Source: Blasia pusilla (Eukaryota; Marchantiophyta; Marchantiopsida; Blasiales). Taken from it: a stretch of DNA of 64,000 nt. Below are positions 55,534 through 64,000 of the stretch, piece by piece. Within the stretch, counting starts at the first letter, position 1. Every line of letters begins with the position of its first letter. Below the pieces are notes generated by a model. The model was given only the letters and a program-made list of their open reading frames with translations, was not told the DNA's origin and did no database searches. Both the position numbers and the translations under genes were made by a program. The DNA is taken from contig CM114273.1 of NCBI GenBank assembly GCA_050084515.1, forward strand, positions 19,406,001 through 19,470,000. The letters are read 5' to 3'.

Positions 55534-58206
55534 TCGTGGGTGCCGATAGGGAGGGAACAACTTTTTTGGGTGGGTGGGGAGGAGTGGGTCGTGGTGGTTT
55601 TGAACCGGGGGAGATCAAGAGGAATCTTCCAAAAATACCTCGTTATAGGCCCACAAGAGAACGAACTCCTCCACTGCTTCGATGGCCATGGACCATTTCC
55701 TGTAAAGACCATTGACACGCCCTAATGTTACAAGCACGCTAACTGTGAGAATTCAGCGGAGTAATAAGACGAAGCAGTATCGACGTGGTACGCGTCATCG
55801 GGACGAGCGTGCCGTATATCCAGCGGCTCTCTCGAACTTTACGAATAAAGCAAAGTAACTAATAAAAAGCTAATTTTTCATGATTTACAATTTACAAAAC
55901 TATGAAACGATTCATTCATTCATTCTTTCTTTCTGCAGTCGTGTCACGTGTGATTGTCGCAACTTCCGAACTCGTGGGACTGCCTGTCGCAAACCCCTGT
56001 TAGAAAGCACGAAATTCCTTAGTTACGCATTCGATGACGCATTATCCGGTCGCGAAGTCGCACAAGGTGGACCTTTCTTTAGACCGCAGTGCCGTGAAGG
56101 TGGGCCATGGCTCCATCGGGAATCTACAGTCATATATAGAACGGGAATGGGTAACGACCAATAGGAATAAGGAGACGGGAATAAGAGCGCGTCACTAGCG
56201 TTCAAATACCCTGTGGTGTGAGCGGCTTAAGATAATGCGACACAGTTGTCATTAGAGTAGGAAGGAAGGAACGAAGTAATTAGGATGAGAAGAATCTGAG
56301 AGGAGGAAGCCCATAGATTGCCATCCGTGGAATCCGTGGAATTCCGGACAATTTAAGTTTTTCGAACATAAGATTGGACTAATAAAATCGGATAGATTTA
56401 GCCTACTTTTGGGTATGGAAGATTATTTTGAAGATTTTTTCCCTTCTATCAGTAACTTCTCATTTTATTTTACGCTAGTGAGGTTCGAGTGTTTGAAGTT
56501 AAAGTGTTTGAAGAGTTAGGAAGGGAAGAGATTAATGATACCCGTAACATCACATAAAAAATTTTAAATGTCAATGTCAAATAGAAAACAATTCAAATTT
56601 GTTTCTTGGTGCCCAATTGTCAATGTCAAATAGAAAAGTGTTGACAGATTTTTGTAAGATAAAAAAAACTAGGTCAGAGCTCTAAGACTTAAAAAACATG
56701 GTTCACTAATATTTTGAAAATTCCTAATATTTAAGAGAAGAGTTTCAAAATATTAGGAACTACGACAGAAACGCGGTCCCTGAAGCCAAAAGTCGTTGGG
56801 TTGGGAACGCGGTATGCGAGGCCCCCCGGTGTCGGAAGTCTCGGAACGTGCACAGGCCGGATTCCGTATTCGCTGGAAGCCTGTGACTGGAGCAAGGTCC
56901 GGGGAGTTTTTCGTGACAACCGGTACATTACCAGTCTCTACAAACCCGAGCGGAAATTTTCAAAGTTTTCTTCATTCCAGCCGACTAAACAGATACGAAT
57001 ACAAAGGACAACCTCCATGAACTCTCTGTTTTTGGCCGGTAACTGACGACATGACTCGGAAATTCTACCGGCCAGTCGGTCAACACGTAACCCCGGTTCT
57101 CCCCGGACATTGGACTAGAGAGGGTAGTAACGGAGGCGCCGCTCCTCGCTGTGCTCTTGGCTTCCTAGTAGGCTCCTATCGCCGAGCTCCTAATAGCCTA
57201 CTCGGCTGATCGGAGCCTCGGAGGCCCGCTGACGACAAACGCGAGGAGATGTCCAAGACTCCGACTACGGGTATCGTGTAGGGCAAGAAAGGGTTATACG
57301 TATTTTGGCAGATTCAGGGAAAAAGGTCGACTCTAGTAACTTATTCCTGTCAAAAAGTACAAATTACCCTACATTGTGATTTACCCTCGAGGGAAAAAAT
57401 ATCACACTTTGATTGGACCATAATATCATATCCACGTGGACAAGGACAATTTGGTGCACATTGGCGCCATGGGGTTAAATCTTGAGAATTACGTGAAATT
57501 GAAAATTATCGTTTCAGATTCTGAATTATTGGCCAAAAACCGACGAGATTTATAGGGTCTCATTTGTGTTCGTATTGAAATAGCCAGCCGGGATTAGAAA
57601 AACTTCAGAATGTACCGTCCTACTTTGTTATTTTGTACAGACCGGAAAAGTACCGGTTCTCATGTAAAAACTCCTTGGACCATGCATTGGTGTATGATTT
57701 GAGGAGCGCCGTACTAATGGGACCCTATTGTTATAATATAATTATTATTATATTATAATTATTATATTATAGAGATTAGAAACTAGTTTTAATTTTTCAA
57801 GCATCTTTCCATACAAACAATTGCTTACAAGGACCCGGGGAACTATCACCCCTATATTGCCCCACGGGAACTATTGCTGAACTCTTACTTGCAATGACCC
57901 ATCAAGTTCCATTCGTGACCAGACTCACTGGTTTTTTCCTAGCAACATAAGGTCACCATGGTCGTCTCTTACGAGGTCTATTGCTCCATGGTTCCCATAG
58001 TCGAGGTATGTATTAGTTGGCAGGAAACCAAAGAGGAGAGAATTGGTAGATGCGTAAAGGCTACTAAGCTGGGCTTATTTTACCTTGGTTCCAATTAAGT
58101 TTCGGTCTGATGTTTCACAAAGTGGCAAGGAATTCTTTGGCAAACTTGTGTGACATTGAGCTAGAAAGGGAATCAAGTTTTGAGTTTCCTCCGACATGGA
58201 TGAAGG
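55534..58206. other. Spacer without recognised genes, several small inverted repeats
   Basis: No family motif was found in any frame (longest plus-strand frame 94 codons at 55,880). Inverted arms lie at 56,700-56,761 (AATATTTTGAAA and TTTCAAAATATT). GTCAATGTCAAATAGAAAA is present twice near 56,570 and 56,619, and an AT-rich palindrome covers 57,730-57,773. Confidence 0.5.
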
Positions 58207-58846
58207 TGTCGTGCGCATACACATCGCTACACAACATACATCATTGTACACATCGCTACACAACACACAAACACGCACAATCCCATGCTAACTCATGGGA
58301 TCCAAACAACGAGACGAGAAGTACCAAAATATCTCCAATAAATCGATCGAATCTATCTCAACATCTCACACCAAGATCTCCATGGTATGCACTCTCTCTC
58401 ATGTCAAACCAAACCAACTCTTCTAATGAGAGGCTTGGATTACACACAAGGCAAGGAAGACCATAGCTCCGCCGCCTCATGCCAAGAGGTTCAACAAAGA
58501 GAGAATGAGATCTCAAGCTTTCTCTCTTGGAGGTATATCCCCTTTCCTCTCCCAAGCTCTCTCCTTGGAAACCTATGCTTGCACGTCATCTCCTTGGCTC
58601 TTGACCTGTTGTAGCGGGTCAAGGGCCACTTACCAAAGTGGAAAGTAAATTGTGCCACAAACGGTAACTTACCCAAAAATAGTAAGTTTCTCAATATGGC
58701 TCCAAATGAGCCGAAACGAAGGGGAAACCTGCTCTCACAGGTTACCCGTCGCCTCAACATGTCCTCCTCAACCTCTTGATGTTGTCCTTTGGTATCTCCA
58801 AAGGCGGTCTACTAGATCTCCCCGATCTATCCTAAAAGACGTGACA
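58207..58846 (-). mobile_element. 3' LTR of gypsy element B, 640 bases
   Basis: In element orientation it begins TGTCACGTC and ends GCGCACGACA, so it has the expected TG...CA ends. The GTGCGCATACACATCGCTACA plus-strand start is shared with the solo LTR at 2,187 and with the next copy at 58,849. Its partner 5' LTR is beyond the right end of the window. Confidence 0.75.
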
Positions 58847-58848
58847 GT

Positions 58849-58972
58849 TGTCGTGCGCATACACATCGCTACAAAATATACATCGTTGTCACCGAATATA
58901 CACACAAACACGCACGATCCCATACTAACTCATGGCATCCAAACAACAAGATGAGAAGTACTAAAATATCTC
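58849..58972 (-). repeat. Partial second LTR end in tandem with the element B LTR
   Basis: Starting two bases after the full LTR, TGTCGTGCGCATACACATCG is repeated and the similarity to 58,207-58,350 continues (ACACAAACACGCAC, CTAACTCATGG, AAAATATCTCCAAT) for about 124 bases. It then stops at CGCCCCCTAGC. Two head-to-tail LTR ends with a 2-base spacer are unusual at the 3' end of an element. Confidence 0.7.
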
Positions 58973-59133
58973 CAATCGCCCCCTAGCTAGTGGTTAGGTC
59001 CCTCTAACTCCAGATAGCCATCTATACCTACCTACCATGACATACATCTCTCGGGTGCTCATGTGGCCCCATCATTAGTCGCCTTCTTGTCATCCATGTC
59101 ACAAACATAAGTTGGAATCTAGAAATACCTACT

Positions 59134-59282
59134 CTATGTACATCTGGGACACATCCATCCTCCTCGAGGAACCCTAGTGAGAGGTGGCGTCAAACATGCC
59201 ATATATATGCCATCCTCTCGAGCATCCATCACAGACTAGCATAATGGCTACACCACGGGCAGAACCACATAACATACATTGC
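59134..59282 (-). pseudogene. PHD finger at the C-terminus of the element B polyprotein
   Basis: The frame 59,174-59,512 ends with CMLCGSARGVAIMLVCDGC and SRGWHIY. In the neighbouring frame directly downstream the minus strand reads CLTPPLTRVPRGGWMCPRC and a TAG at 59,134-59,136. Together the residues give the Cys4-His-Cys3 pattern of a PHD finger, a domain that reads histone H3 tails. The frames are separated by four extra bases (GGCA) at 59,197-59,200, between the His and the fifth Cys, which breaks the domain in this copy. The first zinc Cys codon is at 59,276-59,278. Confidence 0.85.
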
Positions 59283-60260
59283 AAGCCTGCATGAACTACA
59301 GCCAAGCTTGGATCAACTGTGCCGTCAATGTTAGGAAGGAGACATGGCGCATAGTTAGGCACATGGTCCTTCCAAACCATACCATTGGGTCCCTCCAATA
59401 AGAGAACACCAGATGGCAAAACCTCACGCACTCTCAAGATAGTGCGCCGTGAAGTCACATCCAACGTCGTGGGTGTCATTTGCTGCAAGTAGACATAGTC
59501 TCCTTGATGCAACCTCTAGATAGTAGGTCGATAACCACCTCCCCGAATAGTCGCCTACCTCAACTTATCCCGATGTTGCGTAATTGCCAAGTTCTCAAAT
59601 GCCATGGGCATCATTCTCCTAAAAAACTCCGCCCTCTAAGAACATGCTTGCATCCATACATCAAGGTCATCAAGATTCAACACCTCACCAACATCTCGAC
59701 CAATGGCCGTAGGTAAATCCGGCTCTCAACCATAAAGTAGCAAGTACGGAGAGAAAGACGCTAAAGATGCTTGCATGCCGAATCTGTATCGCATCGCCAA
59801 CCATAGCAACTGGAGGTCCCAATCTCCAAGGTGACCTCTCTGCAAGCCATACTTACGTAAACCTCTCTTCACCGTCTGCACAACCCTCTCTGCTAGTCCA
59901 TCTGCCTCAGGATGATCTCGCAAAGTGGTGCGGTGGTCGATCATTGCCTGATCACACAAGGCTTGAAACTCCCCGCGGAACTCTGTACCTTGGTCTATCA
60001 ACACCTCATCTAAAGGTAAAGGTCTTGCAAAATCCAAACTCCATATATAACCTAAACCCACGATCGGAAGGTGAAGGTCATGCAAAATGGTGCTCCGTCA
60101 AAGGTAAAGGTCATGCAAAATCCAAACTCAATCTATAACCTAACCCCATGATCCGAAGTGGATGCAATTGTGGAGTCGGAGCATTGAACAATGCCCAGAC
60201 TCGATCACACACCATGCACCTGGCTACAAATTGCTAAACGTCAGTCTGCATGACTCGTCA
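59283..60260 (-). pseudogene. Element B integrase with deletion and tandem duplication
   Basis: The zinc site CMVCDRV lies at about 60,200-60,215 (His part at 60,270-60,330). In the core, LDFARPLPLDEVLIDQGTEF joins the first-Asp region straight to the second-Asp motif, so about 55 residues between them are missing. The catalytic Glu region DHPEADGLAERVVQTV is intact (59,865-59,930). The C-terminal part is GDYVYLQQMTPTTLDVTSRRT and VLPSGVLLLEGP (59,370-59,500), an SH3-like fold, before the PHD finger. A segment of about 65 bases is duplicated at 60,008-60,164. Confidence 0.8.
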
Positions 60261-60266
60261 TCAATA

Positions 60267-61600
60267 CTACATCTGGAGACTGTTGTACGTCCGCTTCACT
60301 CCAAAATGACCCAACTCCTCGTGGGCATGACCCACAAAATGTGCTCTCTGTGAAGGATGAGGCACTATACGTAGTCTACCATCCTTCCAAACTTGCAACC
60401 CATGTGTCCCCTCCCACAGAACCCGTCTGGCTCGCTGTAGGATCCAATCCCGCTCCCTAGCACCTACTGTGCTCGCGACGCTCCCAGTATGCAAGTACTC
60501 CAAGACTACTCCATCGTCGTGAATGTCTCGGCCACTTGTCGTCCCCTCACCAACCTCTGGTTCTAAGGACTCTCCATCAGACCTCGCCATCAAAGTCTTA
60601 GCAATCAGGCTCTCCATAGCCAACGAGCCCAAATAGGCTGACGCGTGCCATCATAGCACCAACTCCTCATCACTCTCTCCATGCCAACGAGCTCCAATCG
60701 CATCTCGCTAACTCGGGTATGGGTTACGGCTCAGACCATCTTCATCTTGGTTGAGCATTCGAGGTCTATGTACCATTGGAAGTCATACTCCTACAACAAA
60801 AGATCCCATCTTACAAGCTTCCCTGTAAGCTTGTCGGACTCTATCTACCACTTAAGTGGTTGATGATGAGTAATGATGGTAAAGGGGTTGCCGAATAGAT
60901 AACACCTCGGATGTGCAACAGCCTATACTGCAGCCAAGCACTCATCCTCATACGAGCTATACTTCACCTCTGCAGCCTTGTTGGAGCGACTAGCGTAAGC
61001 CACCACGAACCCTCTACCCTCATCGTCATGCTGGGTGAGCACGGCTCGAAGCCCCAACATGCTCCAATTGGTATGCAGTTGGAAAGGATGCCCCTTGATC
61101 GGTCTCCTCAATATGGGCATGGATGCCAATTTTTCCTTGAGCAACTCAAATGCTCTCTCTTGCTCATCCTCCCACTGCCACTCGTGATCCACCTTGGTCA
61201 GCAAGGTCAGCAACTTCGCAATCGAACTAAAACCCTTGACGTACCGTTGATAGAAGTTCTCCAATCCCATGAATGCACAAACTCGACTCACATCTGTAGG
61301 GCGTGGAATGCGTGAAATAGCCTCTACCTTTGTGTGCTGCACACCAAGGCCATCAGGGTATATAGTATGACCCAGGTACTCAATCTGGTCATAGGAGGAC
61401 TTGCACTTACCTGTATGTAGCTTCAGCCTATGTAATTGCAATCGTCGAAACACCTCCTCTAGATGTCGCTCATGCTCCTCAAGTGTGGCGCTAAAGACTA
61501 CGATGTCATCAATATAACACCTAGCAAAATCCAGACCTGCCAACATCCTATCCATGACCCTCTCAAACTCAGCCCGGGCGTTCTTTAACCCAAATGGTAA
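60267..61600 (-). pseudogene. Element B RNase H and second half of reverse transcriptase
   Basis: The 210-codon frame 60,923-61,555 has MDRMLAGLDFARCYIDDIVVFSA (YIDD box near 61,500-61,515), then NFYQRYVKGFSS and the RNase H start (YASRSNKAAEVKYSSYEDE). The frame 60,267-60,632 carries the linker with RDWILQRARRVLWEGTHGLQV and the HEELGHFGVKRTY half of the integrase zinc site. The region between them, with the rest of RNase H, is frameshifted. Confidence 0.8.
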
Positions 61601-62193
61601 AAATCGCTACTGGTAGAAATAATCCTTCCTGTCAGGATTGATGCCCCAAAATTCCGTCTTCTGCCTATCCTCCAATCTAATAGGGAGGAGATGGTATCCA
61701 CCTCGAAGATCAAACAAACTGAAGACCTTTGCATGCCCAATAGTATCAAAGATCTCCTCATGGATGGGCATGGCATACCTATTGGACTTCGTCTGCCGAT
61801 TGATTGGTCGATAATCTCCACACATCCGCCTATCCGTCCAGTTGCCATGCACATCCTTCTTGGCGGGCATGACAGTGCCGATGCATACTCTCCATGCAAC
61901 ATCTCCACTAGTCCTGCTCCAACCAAGTCATGGATCTAGCTCTGAATGAGAGCCCTTTCCATGTCACTATACTTGTAGGCTTGTCGGAAAATCGACGTGT
62001 CACTTGACAACTCAATGCGGATCCCTAGACCCTTTAACGTACCCAAATGATGCATGGTTAATGTAAAATAGCTCCTATAACTCCTTAGGAAATTGTGTAT
62101 TGGGCGTCGCTCTCCTCCTGTCACCTTAGGGTCCATATCTGGCTTCCAAGTCTCCATCGTGACTACGGTAGGACTCTCTGACGTGGGTGTCAC
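61601..62193 (-). pseudogene. Element B reverse transcriptase, first half
   Basis: The frame 61,936-62,193 has METWKPDMDPKVTGGERRPIH and YKYSDMERALIQS, the start of RT as in element A. The frame 61,607-61,870 has DRRMCGDYRPINRQTKSN and FSLFDLRGGYHLLPIRLED. In the latter the catalytic Asp is kept. A frameshift lies at about 61,880. Confidence 0.8.
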
Positions 62194-62379
62194 TGGTTGC
62201 TTTGGTGCAACCTCCTCTCGGACAATAGAACTCGATTGTTCTCATGCAGCCAACTTCAATTTTTGATCTCCACGTGCAGTACCCAGAACCACGCTTGATG
62301 TTGTAGCTACCATCTCTTGGCGTACCTGCAAAACATCCGAAGAAGTCCAACAATGTCTCTCCCAATCATCCCTAATGTA

Positions 62380-63480
62380 TCAATCTCCTCAGGTCTCGCC
62401 CCTAGCCACTACCTCAACTGTCTTGCTAGGTATGGGGCTCACTAACGCAACAATTGTGATCTGTCGCATCCTCAAACAAGGCTGCTTAGCTTCTCCTAAG
62501 TTGAACATCCATGTCAAGCAGTTCATGTCCATCGCCTGACCTAAGACATGACGTCGTGATTCCTCTGATAGTGACGGTACTGCCGTCACTCCTGTGGGGA
62601 ATTACATCGCTCGCTATTGCTCATTGGCATTGGGCTCCACCAATCGTTGTACTTGGTCATCCCAAACCAAGCCATGTCCGGCCTCCTTGAATGCATAGGA
62701 AGCGACAAAACTCACAAATATGGGAAAGGCTGCCCGTGGCATGCCAATCTTGTTGACCATAGTCAACGAAGATCAATCATCATGCAGTTCTGCCTTTGAT
62801 TGACCGACAACCTCGATCTAGAATAGAATCCACCAAAAAATTGGAGGGATGCTCCACTCTTGCATAAGCCCTCCACAACACCTCATATGGCACCAAGTTG
62901 ATCCACCAAAGACGCAGACGATGTGCTCATGAACGCACACTTGCCGCATCCAACAATACTTCCAGGCCAATCCATACGCGCACCTGATGTGTACTTGTCA
63001 TCCCTCGAGACCTTGAATTTCCCAAATTGGCACATTCTCCAAAATGTATGCTCGAGAACGGGATTGATACTCCTGCAAGTGTTGCAAGATCCGCATCATC
63101 TCCAAAAATAACCTAGACCGAGATCAGCTAACCTGCTATCTTGTCTAGCACTCGATTGGCCTTGATACGGCCAACCTACAATGACCAAATCTATGGTTCC
63201 GACCCGCTCCAAGTCCTACGCCCCCAATAAATGAAATGTCCCTCGATAGGGAACTTTGATAATTCTGGATAGCGGACGCAAACAACAAGTCGGGAAATCG
63301 GAGGCGTAATTGCGCCACATGGTGAAGTGAAGCGCGCCTTGCAATATCATCAATCTCAACATGCAGGTAGTGTTGCATGCGCACTCCAGCCTACAAAATA
63401 GCAGCTAAGCTAGTGCTGATCCCTCCAAAGAGATCCAACACGCGAATACCCTCCTTTGGGATGTACCATACAATCGGGGT
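62380..63480 (-). pseudogene. Element B DNA cytosine-5 methyltransferase domain, catalytic Cys replaced
   Basis: Motif I is GIRVLDLFGGISTSLAAIL (63,391-63,450), and motif II is YLHVEIDDIARRASLH (63,315-63,370). The conserved SSLSRDISFIGG segment leads to motif IV, read in a shifted frame as DLVIVGWPYQGQSSA. The codon for the catalytic Cys is TAT (Tyr) at 63,165-63,167, which by itself would abolish methyl transfer. Further on are AYILENVP (motif VI, about 63,035-63,060), AHRLRLWWINLVP (motif VIII, about 62,890-62,930, after an in-frame TGA) and HVLGQAMDMNCLTWMFNLG (motif X, 62,500-62,560). The domain matches element A throughout. Confidence 0.88.
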
Positions 63481-64000
63481 GGTGTCCAAAGGGGTCATAG
63501 TAGCACTCTTGGCTACCTTGGGTTTCTCTGACCCGTCATGCTCTGGTGCAAACGCCTCACTCCAGGCCGTTTCCACATCCTCATCAAAAAAATGTTGGAG
63601 CTCCTCACTAGAGCCCCACAGCGGCACCTCTCCTCCACGGAATGATGCGGCTACCATAACACTCCTCTCCCTAGAACTGTCAGGCGCGGGGATGTCCTTT
63701 GCATGGACATGCCCCTCAATCAAATCAAAAGGCCACGTGGTGGCACTGCCAAATGCTGCTAAAGTCGCCATCTCTCTTGGCCGTCGCTCGATCACTTCAC
63801 CCGTGAATCAAATAGGTAATGAACAAAGTCGTCCATCACCGGATTTCCATCCTAGTCTGTAGGATGTTGACTCCTCCTAGTAATCCACGGAAAACTCCAT
63901 CGGTTACAACACTGCTCCACCAACCAAGACGTCGTAGGACTCTGCATCAGTCGCTATAGCCTTGGCTCGCACCACGGACTCATCTATAGGATGTCCTGGG
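63481..64000 (-). pseudogene. Element B protease end and linker, cut by the window edge
   Basis: Near the right edge the minus strand reads SYDVLVGGAVL, one stop, then YRLGWKSGDGRLCSLPI, the conserved end of the protease also seen in element A. It is followed by the acidic linker with MATLAAFGSATTWPFDLIEGHVHAKDIP and TPLDTTPIVWYIPKEG, which leads without a start codon into methyltransferase motif I. The protease active site lies beyond the window. Confidence 0.7.

Larger units (their letters stand above)
58850..64000 (-). mobile_element. Ty3/gypsy element B with methyltransferase and PHD finger, cut by the window edge
   Basis: Downwards on the minus strand: protease end, methyltransferase, RT, RNase H, integrase, an SH3-like tail and a PHD finger, then the LTR. 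The order matches element A. The copy is more damaged than A (many frameshifts, an integrase deletion and an internal tandem duplication). Gag and the 5' LTR lie beyond position 64,000. Confidence 0.85.

Noticed and set aside
1-64000. tRNA, rRNA genes or CRISPR arrays
   Set aside because: No cloverleaf with conserved T-loop GGTTCGAATCC-type box, no rRNA core sequences and no regular short repeats with unique spacers were noticed.

Overview
The window looks like nuclear DNA of a streptophyte (a land plant or a charophyte-type alga); the species cannot be fixed from the sequence. The signs are a degenerate TTTAGGG-type telomere-like array, a plant-style fructosamine/ketosamine-3-kinase gene with many short introns and a likely plastid transit peptide, and a dense layer of copia, chromovirus, Ty3/gypsy, LINE-like and hAT remnants. 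Only one gene looks intact; almost everything else is decayed mobile DNA.

Layout. 0.4-4.2 kb: a decayed Ty1/copia element on the minus strand (LTR, primer-binding site, gag, protease, integrase), its gag interrupted by a solo LTR of the gypsy family seen again at 52 and 58 kb. 6.9-7.2 kb and 24.5-28.7 kb: two parts of a plus-strand chromovirus (gag; then zinc knuckle, protease, RT, RNase H, integrase, chromodomain), probably one element split by about 17 kb of other DNA. That intervening block (7.2-24.5 kb) starts with telomere-like repeats, then a 151-bp satellite (about 12 units), then broken same-strand coding sequence of unrecognised families (one part resembling a ParB/DGQHR fold), a tandemly copied exon, a hAT transposase remnant, and a second, roughly 200-bp repeat array. 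Both arrays and the introns between them share a palindrome of the form GGAACT-NN-AGTTCC.

30-41 kb is the quieter, host-like part. It holds the nine-exon ketosamine-3-kinase gene at 35,014-39,675 (332 residues predicted, one GC-AG intron).

44-52.4 kb and 58.2-64 kb hold two related minus-strand Ty3/gypsy elements. Their polyprotein order is gag - zinc knuckle - protease - DNA cytosine-5 methyltransferase - RT - RNase H - integrase, and the second copy carries a PHD finger after the integrase. A retroelement that carries both a DNA methyltransferase and a chromatin reader is the most striking system in the window. Both methyltransferase copies are dead: one has a stop codon directly after the catalytic Cys, the other has Cys replaced by Tyr. 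Many stops in the first copy sit where the family has CAG glutamine codons, as expected from deamination of methylated CHG sites. Between the two gypsy copies lies a minus-strand non-LTR-type retroelement (52.6-55.4 kb) with a C-terminal nuclease-like domain, flanked by 41-bp direct repeats.

All calls come from reading the sequence and translations by eye; no database search was run.
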